Shown: positions 1-9,081, numbered from the stretch's first letter. The stretch is DNA of 64,000 nucleotides from Nitrospirales bacterium (GCA_029261355.1 JAJDBM010000050.1:88109-152108), one strand, 5' to 3'. The notes: generated from the sequence alone by a model not told the origin. Numbers and translations: made by a program.

Positions 1-1274
1 CCTAAGAATCGTCCTGTGAGAAGCCATAATAAGGCAATTGGGATAGCCGCAAAAGACATGTGTGAGATAGACAACCCTAGAGTATGGAGGGCTGATCCTA
101 CTCCTGTTCCCAACACGTCACCTCCTCGATGCACGACTGTATCAATGACGTTTTTGGCTTGATATTTTTCTACTCGAGGGACCACGGTAAAGAGTGTTTC
201 TCGTGTGGGTTTGGTGATTGAGAACTCCCCTGCCCTTCGTACTATTCCAAATCCAATCAGCACTGGCAGAATCGACGCCAATCCGAATATGCCAAACCCA
301 AAGATGTTGATCAAAGGTAGTGCGACAAGCATGGCCGTGACGCCGAGAAATGCTAGTAATCGACCAGTTGCGAATATTTGGATGCAGACGGTGAGTATGT
401 TGACGGCGAGATCAAAGGAGGCGAAGAGTTGTAACCGATCTTCTGAGTTAGGAACGATCTGCGGGACAAGAATCGTTTGTTGGGAGTAGAGAAAGGTCGA
501 GAGAATGGAATAACACATTAAATAGAGACAGATAGCTTGTAGGTAACGAGATTGTGCAATTCGGACGAGGCCAACCCACAGACTTGGTGCTGTATCAGAA
601 GACGTGTCAGAAGAGGCAAGGTGTTTGGCTCCAAGATCTTCTCCATGATGGTCTTTGTACCAGGCGAGCAATCCTATGATGCATCCTACTGCCGTGAGCA
701 ATAATGCGGCAGAAACAAGGAGCAAGCTCGCCACCCCTAGTCCTTTCACTGCTGTGGCTGTAAACAATGGGCCGCTAATAGCCCCAAGGCTTCCCCCAGC
801 CGAGATAAAGCCAAAGAGTCGTCGAGCTCCGTCTGTAGAAAAAACATCTGCCATGAAACTCCAAAAGACGGAGACAATGAAGAGGTTGAATACACTGACC
901 CACACAAAAAAGATCGGTGCTAATGTCGTCAGATTCGAGCCGGTTTTCAATGCGGTAAAAACTCCAATGAGATTGAGTACGAAAAAAATGTAGATAGTTG
1001 GGAGAAGGTGTCGAATGGTTAGCCGACTGGCTGCCCATCCAAATAAGGGGACCACGGCAAGCATCGTAAGGAAGACGGTAAAAAAGAACCATGGCAATTT
1101 GTGGACACCCGCCAAGACACCCATCTCATCTCGCACTGGGCGGAGAATGTAATACGCTGCCAGGACACAGAAAAAGTAGGCAAACGACCAAAGAAGTGCG
1201 CGTACTTCGTGTGGTTGCACGTCAACAACTCGACCGAGTATTCGATGAAGGGCATGAGAGGGAGCGGTAGTCAT
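1..1274 (-). CDS. Tlc-type ADP/ATP (nucleotide) translocase family transporter, 3' end outside window
   Basis: An open frame runs on the minus strand from an ATG at 1274 to the window edge without a stop, giving about 424 residues. Reading it shows a polytopic membrane protein with many hydrophobic segments. Near residues 30-45 is the motif YYILRPVRDEMG, which I recognise from the non-parasite bacterial branch of the Tlc ATP:ADP antiporter family, often annotated as MFS or NTP/NTP exchange transporter. Family members sit in the inner membrane and exchange nucleotides or transport unknown substrates; the free-living bacterial versions have no settled substrate. The upstream region shows no strong Shine-Dalgarno, so the start is only the first ATG of the frame. 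The C-terminus is missing only because the window begins there. Assignment to the family is fairly safe, the substrate is unknown. Confidence 0.65.
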   Translation of the reverse strand, partial: MTTAPSHALHRILGRVVDVQPHEVRALLWSFAYFFCVLAAYYILRPVRDEMGVLAGVHKLPWFFFTVFLTMLAVVPLFGWAASRLTIRHLLPTIYIFFVLNLIGVFTALKTGSNLTTLAPIFFVWVSVFNLFIVSVFWSFMADVFSTDGARRLFGFISAGGSLGAISGPLFTATAVKGLGVASLLLVSAALLLTAVGCIIGLLAWYKDHHGEDLGAKHLASSDTSSDTAPSLWVGLVRIAQSRYLQAICLYLMCYSILSTFLYSQQTILVPQIVPNSEDRLQLFASFDLAVNILTVCIQIFATGRLLAFLGVTAMLVALPLINIFGFGIFGLASILPVLIGFGIVRRAGEFSITKPTRETLFTVVPRVEKYQAKNVIDTVVHRGGDVLGTGVGSALHTLGLSISHMSFAAIPIALLWLLTGRFL

Positions 1275-1529
1275 TCTGTCGTGAGGGTTAAAGAGTTAGA
1301 GGTGAAATGATAAAAAATTAATTATTATTGCTGGCCTCTTACTTTTCATTCCTCATGTTTTTTGAGAAAAGATGAGGGGGGGACACTATAACGTAGAAGT
1401 ATATTGATGGCGAAGGGAGGAGGTTGTTAGATGAGAGGAAAGATCTAGAAATGTTAGGAAGGGCCGGTTAGACTCTACTTCCTCTGAAAGTCAGAAGAAG
1501 CAGAGTCGTTCCATATAAGGCTGTGGTCG

Positions 1530-2846
1530 TTATCGTGAAGATGCAGCTGGTCGTGGTCCACCCTGACGTTGATTTGACCCAAACCGCCGTGGTTGTTGGT
1601 CCTGCCCTTGACGTGGAGGACCATTTCGATTAAATCCAGGACGTGGTCGTGGACCATTATTCTGTGGCGTGGGTTGGAACCGTGGGCGACTGCCTGGCGC
1701 AGAAGGAACGGACTGGCCCAGGAGTTTTTCAATGTCCCGCATATGTCGAGAATCTTCTGCCGTCACGAAACTTGTGGCGCTGCCAACAGCTTTCATACGT
1801 GCGGTTCGACCCAGACGATGGACATAGTCTTCTGGAACATTGGGTAGATCGTAGTTAATGACCTGTCCAATATTCGCGACATCCAAGCCGCGAGCCGCGA
1901 TATCCGTGGCCACAAGAATTTGAAAGCGTCCTCGACGAAAACCCTCTAATGCTGTTCGTCGTTGAGTGAGGCGGCGACCTCCATGAAGGACGGCTACTCG
2001 ATGTCCTCCACGTTCTAAGGTTTCCCCTAATCGATCAGCTCGATGTTTCGTTCTCGTAAAGACTAATACGGATTCAGCGTTTCCCTTTAATAGTGAAAGC
2101 AGAAGTGAGGTTTTGTCCGAGGAAGTCGTATGGTGCAGGGTTTGCGTCACGCCAGTTGCCAAGGTTGCTGGTTTGGACACCATGGCTCGCACGGGATCTT
2201 TCAGGGACATGCGTGCAAGATCTCCGAGATTCGACGGCATGGTTGCTGAGAAAAGTAGCGTTTGCCGTTCTTCCGGGACGGCTTCCATAATTTGGTTCAA
2301 TTGTGGGGCAAATCCCATATCAAGCATACGGTCCGCTTCGTCTAAGACCACAATTTGCAGTTGACCAAAGCGAATCGTGCCTTGCCACATATGATCAAGC
2401 AATCGGCCAGGCGTGGCCACAAGAATATCAGGTCGTTGTCGTAATCCTCGAATTTGCGCATTCATGTCGGCGCCTCCGACAATTGTGGTGGCAAAAATCC
2501 GACGAGATCGTCCTAGCAGATCAACTGTTGTTTGAATCTGAATAGCCAATTCTCGAGTTGGTGCTAAGACCAGACCACGAGGCGCGCCTTTCGCACCTTT
2601 GGCAAGTCGTTCGATCATTGGGATGATAAAGGCTGCTGTTTTTCCAGTACCTGTCTGGGCACAGCCAAGTACATCACGGCCTTCGAGGGCTGGCGGTATG
2701 GCCTTGGATTGAATAGGCGTGGGCTCTTTAAAACCTGCCTTGTCCAAGTCTCGTAATAGGTAATCTGATAAGCCAAGCGTACTAAACGATAAAGTCTCAG
2801 TAGTAGGTTCAGGCGTAGGTTCAGCGTTAGACACAGAACTAGACAT
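1530..2846 (-). CDS. DEAD-box RNA helicase, RhlE-like
   Basis: This encodes an ATP-dependent RNA helicase of about 438 residues acting in RNA remodelling, ribosome assembly or RNA decay. All motifs are visible in order: the Q motif (TPIQSKAIP), motif I AQTGTGKT, PTRELA, motif II DEAD inside VLDEADRMLDMGF, motif III SAT, then in the C-terminal RecA lobe RGLDV and HRLGRTAR. A basic, Arg/Pro/Gly/Gln-rich tail of about 55 residues follows and probably binds RNA non-specifically. I chose the ATG at 2846 because an AGGAAT-type Shine-Dalgarno precedes it; the frame stays open upstream to 3011, but those codons encode no conserved sequence. It stands alone, with no neighbour in an obvious operon. RhlE-like is a best guess from the short basic tail; DeaD/CsdA proteins are longer. 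Confidence 0.9.
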   Translation of the reverse strand: MSSSVSNAEPTPEPTTETLSFSTLGLSDYLLRDLDKAGFKEPTPIQSKAIPPALEGRDVLGCAQTGTGKTAAFIIPMIERLAKGAKGAPRGLVLAPTRELAIQIQTTVDLLGRSRRIFATTIVGGADMNAQIRGLRQRPDILVATPGRLLDHMWQGTIRFGQLQIVVLDEADRMLDMGFAPQLNQIMEAVPEERQTLLFSATMPSNLGDLARMSLKDPVRAMVSKPATLATGVTQTLHHTTSSDKTSLLLSLLKGNAESVLVFTRTKHRADRLGETLERGGHRVAVLHGGRRLTQRRTALEGFRRGRFQILVATDIAARGLDVANIGQVINYDLPNVPEDYVHRLGRTARMKAVGSATSFVTAEDSRHMRDIEKLLGQSVPSAPGSRPRFQPTPQNNGPRPRPGFNRNGPPRQGQDQQPRRFGSNQRQGGPRPAASSR

Positions 2847-3232
2847 AGAGGTATTCCTCGCTTTAATGGAAAGGGGATCGTATTTACACGTAGACAGAAA
2901 ACCGAGGGAGGCAGAATAGGGAGATTGTCCGCTCCGAGCAGGATCTGGTCGCGATACGATCGCGGGGCCCGAAGTAACTATAGCGTCAACGTCGCCGGAC
3001 CGATTCAACATTGACTAATTTGAGAGTACTGGAGAATTCCCGTAATGTCAAATGAGTAGTGATCTATTATAGAAAAGAACCTAAGGATTGAGACCTTGGT
3101 TAGAAAACAAGTACACTGTCGCATCTCATTATGGAATGAGATACCTGCTAAAGGCGTTCATGGTCTAACCTGAAGCAAGAGAATGGATCAGGGACCAGTT
3201 GTTTTTTTAAAAAGAACAAAGGAGTATACACG

Positions 3233-3592
3233 ATGAGTGGTGAGGCAAATCGATACGCGATTGGTGATTTTGGAACATTGACCAAATTTACAGGTAACGA
3301 TATTCCAGCAGGAACAAAACCGCTTGTTGAAGCTGATGGGGCAACTTTAACTGAAGCCGGTGTTAGCTATTGCAAGGTCAGAGGGATTGCGTCGCCGAAT
3401 GTTGAGGTCATTCGAGTTCGGTGTGACCAGTTCAATTCCCCAGTATTGACTGAAGCCGCCATTGCCCATGATCGAACATTAGATTTGATACCGGAACGAA
3501 TGGATAAGACGAAGGTGATGTCAGAGCGTCTCCGGCTTGATTGGGAAGCGCAAGATAAGGCACATAAAGCCAATGCCGCAGCAAAGAAATAG
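3233..3592 (+). CDS. Conserved-looking hypothetical protein, 119 aa
   Basis: This small gene has a strong Shine-Dalgarno (AAAGGAG, 8 nt before the ATG), so it is likely translated. The product is soluble, without signal peptide or membrane segment. The first 80 residues look like a compact domain with two cysteines (near residues 46 and 63); the last 30 are charged and end in an Ala/Lys-rich helix (AHKANAAAKK). I do not recognise the family. It is flanked by the divergent helicase gene and by typA, each more than 300 bp away, so it is probably monocistronic. No function is proposed. Confidence 0.7.
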   Translation: MSGEANRYAIGDFGTLTKFTGNDIPAGTKPLVEADGATLTEAGVSYCKVRGIASPNVEVIRVRCDQFNSPVLTEAAIAHDRTLDLIPERMDKTKVMSERLRLDWEAQDKAHKANAAAKK

Positions 3593-3957
3593 TCCTTCAT
3601 CGTTGATGAGTCGATAGGTTTCTACGTTCATCATGTGAGTGCATCATTGAGATGAATTGTGACTTCATGGGCGTATTTTTTTCAGTGATAACCTTCGATC
3701 CGGTTCATTGTGCTGAGTTGCTTTAAATCCCATCATGGGGTAGTTTTATAGAGAAGAATTCATCGTCCTGTACGGAACAGGCCCTCCACCGGCGGGTCCC
3801 GTCGGTTGTGTAACGAAACACCCTGAACAGACTTTGAAGCGTTTTTCGAATCCGTATCGACGGACGTCGGTAGACTCTGTCGATGTATGTGCGTTCACAT
3901 ATAGTTACTTACCTTAAATCCTGTTCTCCTATGTGAGGGTGGGTGGAGATGACGATC
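3593..3957 (+). other. 365-bp intergenic region upstream of typA
   Basis: No gene is visible here. The stretch must contain the typA promoter and leader. A stable hairpin can form at 3788-3806 (8 paired positions including one G-U, 3-nt loop); no T-run follows it, so it is not an ordinary terminator. A second short stem (CGAC/GTCG) lies around 3863-3874. No riboswitch class was recognised. Confidence 0.4.
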
Positions 3958-5793
3958 ATGCCTCAGCAAAAACGACGTAAAGAAATGCGCAATGTGGCCA
4001 TCATTGCACATGTGGATCATGGCAAAACCACACTTGTGGATGCGCTGCTTCAGCAAACGGGGGCGTATGTGTTCAAGGAGGGTGAGGCTGTCATCATGGA
4101 CTCGAACGCATTGGAGAAAGAGCGCGGCATCACGATTTTTTCAAAAAATGCCTCACTACAATATAAAGATCATCTCATCAACTTAGTGGATACCCCTGGT
4201 CATGCCGATTTTGGGAGCGAAGTTGAGCGAATTCTTCGTATGGTCGATGGAGTGCTCCTATTGGTTGATGCCTTTGAAGGCCCCATGCCTCAAACAAAGT
4301 TTGTCCTAAAGAAGTCATTAGAATTGCACCTTAAGCCCATCGTGGTCATCAATAAAATTGATCGTCCCGCTGCTCGCCCGACCGAAGTCGTGAACAAAAC
4401 TTTTGATTTGTTTTGTGAGTTGAATGCCACTGACGAACAACTCGATTTTCCAATCGTGTATGCATCTGGCAAGGACGGCTTGGCGACACTCGATTTAGAT
4501 GAAAAACCCACAGATATGAAACCGCTACTGGACACCATTATCCATCGAGTGCTTCCTCCAGTGGCTAACCCCGACCTTCCTTTTCAAATGTTAGTCACCA
4601 TTTTAGACTATGATACCTATATTGGACGTATTGCCGTTGGTCGGATCGTTCACGGTACGATTAAAGTTGGTGGTCAAGTGGCTTTGGTCAAACGAGATGG
4701 GAAAGTTGTGAAAAGTAAAGTCAGTAAGATATTGGCCTACCAGGGCCTCGTGCGGGTTGAGCGAGATTTTGCACAGGCTGGAGATATTGTTTCAATTGCT
4801 GGGATTGATGATGTTCGTGTTGGTGAAACCCTCGCCTCGCCAGAACATCCTGTGGGTTTACCGACAGTCAATGTCGATGAACCGACGATTTCCATGAATT
4901 TCTCACACAACACGAGCCCACTCTCAGGAAAAGATGGAGGTCGGTTTTTAACCTCTCGCCATATTCGAGAGCGCTTGGCACATGAAGCCATGATGAATGT
5001 AGGGATCAAAGTTGAAGAGGCTGATGGAGGGGAACGGTTTACTGTCTCAGGGAGAGGAGAGCTACATCTTTCCATTTTAATCGAGACCATGCGTCGAGAA
5101 GGCTATGAATTAGAAGTCTCACCTCCTAAAGTCATTTTCAAGGATGTTGATGGTGATCGTCTTGAACCCGTTGAAGAGGTCGTGATTGAAGTTGATCCAG
5201 GCTATCAGGGGTCAGTGATCGAAGCGTTGGGTTCTCGAAAGGCGGAACTCAAAGACATGCAACAAAGCACCGTTGGTACCATTCGCATGGTATTTCTCAT
5301 TGCTTCTCGCGCCTTGATGGGTTTTCGGAATGAACTACTCATGATGACCAGAGGGACGGGGGTTATGTCACAAATATTCCATGAGTATCAACCCTATAAA
5401 GGCGAAGTCCCTCATCGTTCCGTCGGTGTCCAAATTTCTCATGGCCCTGGTAATGCCGTGGCCTATGCGCTATGGGGTTTGCAGGACCGAGGAGAAATTT
5501 TCATGAGGACAGGTGATGCGTTGTATGAAGGCATGATTATGGGTGTCAATAACAAGGGGCAGGATTTAGTGGTTAATGGAATAAGGGAGAAAAAGCTGAC
5601 TAACATTAGAGCGGCAGGCTCTGATGATGCTATCAATCTTATTCCTCCTCGTGAGTTAACCTTAGAATATGCACTGGAATTTATTGAAGGGGATGAACTC
5701 GTTGAAGTGACCCCGAAAAACATTCGCCTCAGAAAGCGATTTCTTACTGACAATGAGCGACGATCTGCACGGAATACAGGAAAAAAGGGTTAA
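3958..5793 (+). CDS. typA: Ribosome-associated GTPase TypA/BipA
   Basis: TypA is a translational GTPase related to EF-G and LepA that binds the ribosome and supports 50S assembly and stress or cold growth. The product has about 611 residues, the normal length. Visible motifs are G1 AHVDHGKTTL, switch II DTPGHADFG, NKIDRP (G4) and an ASG (G5), followed by the beta-barrel, EF-G-like domains and the TypA-specific C-terminal domain. I place the start at the ATG at 3958, because GGAG at 3945-3948 lies 9 nt before it. In-frame GTG (3943) and ATG (3949) codons upstream overlap this Shine-Dalgarno and are less likely. The gene is transcribed alone; a bidirectional terminator follows about 200 bp downstream. 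Confidence 0.97.
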   Translation: MPQQKRRKEMRNVAIIAHVDHGKTTLVDALLQQTGAYVFKEGEAVIMDSNALEKERGITIFSKNASLQYKDHLINLVDTPGHADFGSEVERILRMVDGVLLLVDAFEGPMPQTKFVLKKSLELHLKPIVVINKIDRPAARPTEVVNKTFDLFCELNATDEQLDFPIVYASGKDGLATLDLDEKPTDMKPLLDTIIHRVLPPVANPDLPFQMLVTILDYDTYIGRIAVGRIVHGTIKVGGQVALVKRDGKVVKSKVSKILAYQGLVRVERDFAQAGDIVSIAGIDDVRVGETLASPEHPVGLPTVNVDEPTISMNFSHNTSPLSGKDGGRFLTSRHIRERLAHEAMMNVGIKVEEADGGERFTVSGRGELHLSILIETMRREGYELEVSPPKVIFKDVDGDRLEPVEEVVIEVDPGYQGSVIEALGSRKAELKDMQQSTVGTIRMVFLIASRALMGFRNELLMMTRGTGVMSQIFHEYQPYKGEVPHRSVGVQISHGPGNAVAYALWGLQDRGEIFMRTGDALYEGMIMGVNNKGQDLVVNGIREKKLTNIRAAGSDDAINLIPPRELTLEYALEFIEGDELVEVTPKNIRLRKRFLTDNERRSARNTGKKG

Positions 5794-5900
5794 ATACCCA
5801 TATGTCGTGAATAGTTAGATGTCACTCGTATAACAGAGGGTTTACAATTTGATAGTTTCCCACTTGTAGTCAAGCATAGGAAATGGTCGATGGAGGCAGT

Positions 5901-5960
5901 ATGACAAGTGTGAAGGTCTATAAAGGCGTATCTACTGAGAAGCCAACGTACCCGAGGTAG
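5901..5960 (+). CDS. Possible 19-residue microprotein or leader peptide
   Basis: A 19-codon frame starts with ATG at 5901 and ends with TAG at 5958. It is preceded by a strong GGAGG Shine-Dalgarno ending 5 nt before the ATG and followed within 30 nt by a rho-independent terminator (5987-6023). The peptide is basic and polar (it begins MTSVKVYKG). It could be a real microprotein gene at the 3' end of the typA transcript, or chance. I know no family for it. Confidence 0.3.
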   Translation: MTSVKVYKGVSTEKPTYPR

Positions 5961-5986
5961 GAGTGAGGTGACAGGGAGTTTAGATG

Positions 5987-6023
5987 AAAAGGGCCTGTGT
6001 ATTGAGATACACAGGCCCTTTTT
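5987..6023. terminator. Bidirectional rho-independent terminator between typA and the RRM gene
   Basis: A perfect stem of about 16 bp with a 4-nt TGAG loop is centred on 6003-6006. It carries an A-run on the left arm and a T-run on the right arm, so it can terminate both the plus-strand transcript leaving typA and the minus-strand transcript of the RNA-binding protein gene. Confidence 0.9.
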
Positions 6024-6055
6024 GTGCGACTATATGATGTTTTCTATAAGCTGAT

Positions 6056-6385
6056 TTACCAGCGGCCACCGCCACCGCCACCGCCACCGCCACCGAATCC
6101 ACCACCACGGCCACCGCCACCACCTGGGGATCGAGGCTCTTGGGGGCGAGCTTCATTGACGGTTAGGGTTCTGCCATCTAGTTGTGTTCCATTCAAAGCG
6201 GCAATAGCGGCATTGCCTTCTTCACTGCCAGTCATTTCGACAAACCCAAACCCGCGTGATTGTCCGGTAAATTTATCTGTAATGATCTTCGCCGATTCAA
6301 CTGCCCCATGCGCTGCAAAGAGGTCAGTCAATTCGGCTTCACTGGTGGCGTACGGCAGGCCACCGACATAGATCTTCAAGCTCAT
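6056..6385 (-). CDS. Glycine-rich RNA-binding protein with one RRM domain
   Basis: The product has 109 residues. Residues 1-80 form one RNA recognition motif with RNP2 (IYVGGLP) and RNP1 (SRGFGFVEM) intact, including the aromatic residues that stack on RNA. The C-terminal 25 residues are almost pure Gly/Arg ending in GGRW, as in cyanobacterial and plant cold-induced glycine-rich RNA-binding proteins. Such proteins bind single-stranded RNA and often act in cold adaptation. The upstream AAGGAGAAT-like stretch (on the minus strand) is a good Shine-Dalgarno. The gene is monocistronic and ends at the shared terminator at 5987-6023. The Gly codons form a GGC/GGT-rich low-complexity tract, prone to length variation. 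Confidence 0.92.
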   Translation of the reverse strand: MSLKIYVGGLPYATSEAELTDLFAAHGAVESAKIITDKFTGQSRGFGFVEMTGSEEGNAAIAALNGTQLDGRTLTVNEARPQEPRSPGGGGGRGGGFGGGGGGGGGGRW

Positions 6386-6693
6386 AAAAATTCTCCTTTT
6401 AAAACGTAATGTGGTGTTGAACTCGAGAAGCTTGGAAAGGACGGCCTTAAAGACACACGATCGTCGTCGTGGCTTAGGTCAGACTTTCAAGGAGACTCCC
6501 GGGAAAAACAACATTGATTCTTGGACCCCAACTATTTTTACCACGATAACGTAGGCCCAGAGCGTTAAAGTGGAATGACGGTAGCATACTGTTCAATGTA
6601 AGGCAAATACTGGAAAATGTCTCTCGTCTCTTGTATTTCGTCTCTGGCATAAAGGTTTTTTGTGTTCTGGCAAGAGGTGCATCGAGTGAGAAA
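6386..6693 (-). other. 308-bp intergenic region, no gene seen
   Basis: The stretch lies upstream of the RRM gene and downstream of the flavoprotein gene, both on the minus strand. It probably holds the RRM gene promoter and a long leader, which would fit cold-type regulation, but I saw no specific motif, terminator or conserved reading frame. Confidence 0.3.
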
Positions 6694-7884
6694 TTATGAC
6701 CGACGAGCAAAGGACGGTGTCATGCCAGTGAGGATTCGGGCCCAAAGAGTTTCATAAGTTTCATGTCCTTGTAGCATCGAGCAATAGCGCCGAAGCACTC
6801 CTTGGTAGGGCCCAGGGAATGTCTTGCCAGCCCAACGATGCCACGATCGCGGTACGCCATAGACCAGACGACCCAAGCGGGATGCAATTTGAAATTCCAA
6901 CCCGAATTCTCTAATCACGGCACGTTCATATCCATCGAAACACGGAGCTGAATGTCGTAGGGCTGTGACAATATTTGCAGCTGCCAATTGTCCAGATCGC
7001 ACCGCATAATAAATTCCTTCGCCCAACAGCGGATCGACGAGGTGTCCCGCATCACCGACTAAGACGGCTCGACCATGAACCAGCCCCCCATTCCATTGTT
7101 CGTTCCTGACGCCAGGAGTTCTATTAAAAACGGGAATGGGGTGACCAAGGGGCAACGGGATCTCAATACCAGCTAAAGTCGGTTCATGCTGAGCAAACTG
7201 CTGAAAGCTTCGCTTGGGACGATTCATGCCTCGTACGAATTCTCCAACGCCGATGGAGAGACCGTCTTTTTTGGGGAAAATCCAGCCGTACCCTTTTGTC
7301 GCTGCATTGAGGCTAATCAAAGCAGTTTTGGAATAGTGATGAGGGTGAGACGACTCAGATCGTATTTCACTCTCTAGCGCCGGGATCTTTTGCAGTCCGC
7401 GATGAGGAAAGAGTTGCTGGCCGACAACACTCAGTGCGCCATCGGCACCAATGACCACCTTGGCATGATAGTGGCCACGAGCCGTCCGGACTTCGACGCC
7501 GTCTAATTGGTGAGTTAAGGAGGTGACTGATTCACCTTCGTGAACTTCCGTTCCCGCTTGTTGCGCTTTTTCGACAAGCCAGTGATCAAAGCGCGATCGC
7601 ATGACCATAAAGGCGATAGGTTTTTTGGATTCGACAACATATTGTTCATCTGGCCCGTACGAGAAAATCATCCGATTGACGGTATCTTCAATGACAGATT
7701 CGAGGTCTGATGGCAAGATTTCTTGAATACGTGCCGAGAGCCCGCCACCACAGACTTTGTAGCGAGGATGCGTCTGTTTCTCTAAACCCAAAACCGATAG
7801 CCCTGCCCGGCTGAGCTTATAGGCTGCAGATGCCCCGGCTGGCCCCATGCCGACGACAATGACATCATAAGACGAGGTACCCAT
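6694..7884 (-). CDS. Geranylgeranyl reductase family FAD-dependent oxidoreductase
   Basis: A flavoprotein of 396 residues. The N-terminus carries the Rossmann dinucleotide motif (VGMGPAGASAAY) and the family signature RYKVCGGGLS near residues 40-50. The second FAD-contact motif (LVGDAGHLVDPLLGEGI) lies near residue 280. Members reduce isoprenoid chains (ChlP, archaeal GGR) or oxidise and reduce other lipophilic substrates. The window also contains ispA, hpnA and cruF, so an isoprenoid or carotenoid substrate is reasonable, but this gene lies 20 kb away from them and the substrate is not shown by sequence. It appears monocistronic. Confidence 0.88.
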   Translation of the reverse strand: MGTSSYDVIVVGMGPAGASAAYKLSRAGLSVLGLEKQTHPRYKVCGGGLSARIQEILPSDLESVIEDTVNRMIFSYGPDEQYVVESKKPIAFMVMRSRFDHWLVEKAQQAGTEVHEGESVTSLTHQLDGVEVRTARGHYHAKVVIGADGALSVVGQQLFPHRGLQKIPALESEIRSESSHPHHYSKTALISLNAATKGYGWIFPKKDGLSIGVGEFVRGMNRPKRSFQQFAQHEPTLAGIEIPLPLGHPIPVFNRTPGVRNEQWNGGLVHGRAVLVGDAGHLVDPLLGEGIYYAVRSGQLAAANIVTALRHSAPCFDGYERAVIREFGLEFQIASRLGRLVYGVPRSWHRWAGKTFPGPYQGVLRRYCSMLQGHETYETLWARILTGMTPSFARRS

Positions 7885-8070
7885 GGTCCATCACTGTACA
7901 TGATGTCCCTAGTGGAAAATCAACCATGGGCTGTCCAAAGTATTGGACATCCTTGCTATGGCCAAGAATCGAGACCTCACCCTTTGGCGGGTACTAGAAA
8001 AGGGGGCAGTATATTTCGTAGGATAGGTGTGTATGCTATTTAACTTTTAGTATGTAAAAAGGACATCATC

Positions 8071-9000
8071 ATGAAACGCCTCTCTGGCCTCATCAGTCTT
8101 CTACTCCTGTTCACTCCGTCAATCTCAGCCTGGTCGTACACCGAAGGTCCCGTAGCTAATGGAGGAACCATTACGGGAACAGTCACCTTGGATGGAGAGA
8201 AACCACCAGCATTAGCGTATAGCTTAGTGACGAATCCTGACACGGCTTTTTGCGGTCGCATTTCGACAGGGACAGGTTGGCGTGTTGTGGATGAATTTGA
8301 AGTTGGGACAGAGGGTGGCTTGAAGAATACGGTGGTCTTTTTAGAGGGTATTCAAAAAGGAAAACCTTTTGCAGATAAGAATCCTGCGAAGGTGATGGTT
8401 GAAGATTGTGTGTTTACCCCATGGGTCATGGCGGTCAGAGACCAACAACCCTTGCATATTGTGAACATGGATCCAATCATCCACGATGTGCAAGTGTATG
8501 AAAAAGCACCGTTTGGATCCAAAGTGATGATGCATCGACCTCTTCGTCTCAATCCGCATCATCCAAAAAATCTCTTGGCTGATCATCTGCATAAGCCAGG
8601 GGAAGCCATGATGGATAAAGTGAATTTTTCACAAGGTCGCCGGATCTTTTATTTAGAATGTGGCTTTCACACCTATATGCAATCGTGGGGCTTGGCCGTC
8701 GAAAATCCCTACTATGCGGTGACTGATGAACATGGAAACTTCTCTCTGACTGATGTGCCAGAAGGCGTATATAAGATGATGGCGTGGCATCCTGGAATGG
8801 GAGGTTTCTTGGAAATGAAAGTCGTGATGCTGGCGAATGATACACTCAAAACAAAATTGCAATTTGAAAATCCTCGAGACAAACGAATGGCGCACAACAC
8901 CATGAATCCGAAGTACCGGTTTGGTAAACCCATTCTTGAAAAAGAAGGCGCCACTGTCGACATTCAAGTCACGCATGAGCACCAAGAAGGTGGGCACTGA
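8071..9000 (+). CDS. Secreted cupredoxin-like protein with carboxypeptidase-regulatory-like fold
   Basis: The product has 309 residues and a signal peptide (cleavage near residue 20, after SISA), so it is exported. Residues 30-55 and 215-255 look like the beta-sandwich of carboxypeptidase regulatory-like (transthyretin-like) domains. Residues 125-210 look like a cupredoxin: H138 and the motif CxxHxxM (C197, H200, M203) match the ligand pattern of type-1 copper proteins. C61 and C113 may form a disulfide. Similar proteins have been annotated as methylamine utilization or plastocyanin-like proteins; the role may be periplasmic electron transfer or copper handling. Both the copper binding and the role are inference. 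The gene is single and ends in a strong terminator at 9044-9081. Confidence 0.7.
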   Translation: MKRLSGLISLLLLFTPSISAWSYTEGPVANGGTITGTVTLDGEKPPALAYSLVTNPDTAFCGRISTGTGWRVVDEFEVGTEGGLKNTVVFLEGIQKGKPFADKNPAKVMVEDCVFTPWVMAVRDQQPLHIVNMDPIIHDVQVYEKAPFGSKVMMHRPLRLNPHHPKNLLADHLHKPGEAMMDKVNFSQGRRIFYLECGFHTYMQSWGLAVENPYYAVTDEHGNFSLTDVPEGVYKMMAWHPGMGGFLEMKVVMLANDTLKTKLQFENPRDKRMAHNTMNPKYRFGKPILEKEGATVDIQVTHEHQEGGH

Positions 9001-9043
9001 GGAAGTCATTCCCAGGATACAAAATTTTCAAATATATTAGAAG

Positions 9044-9081
9044 AAAAAAAACGGCTGCCTTAAGAGGCAGCCGTTTTTTTT
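9044..9081 (+). terminator. Rho-independent terminator
   Basis: A 10-bp GC-rich stem (ACGGCTGCCT and its complement) with a TAAG loop is flanked by an A-run on the left and eight T on the right. It ends the transcript of the cupredoxin-like gene and is symmetric enough to work in both directions. Confidence 0.93.

Noticed and set aside
655..993. A 112-codon plus-strand frame over the Tlc-type gene.
   Set aside because: It lies antisense to a continuous transporter frame with recognisable motifs; its own peptide has no features.
2847..3011. A 55-codon N-terminal extension of the DEAD-box helicase.
   Set aside because: It is unlike any helicase sequence and a good Shine-Dalgarno sits before the ATG at 2846.
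6024..6371. A proline-rich plus-strand frame.
   Set aside because: It is the complement of the glycine-rich RRM gene; poly-Pro is the mirror of poly-Gly codons.
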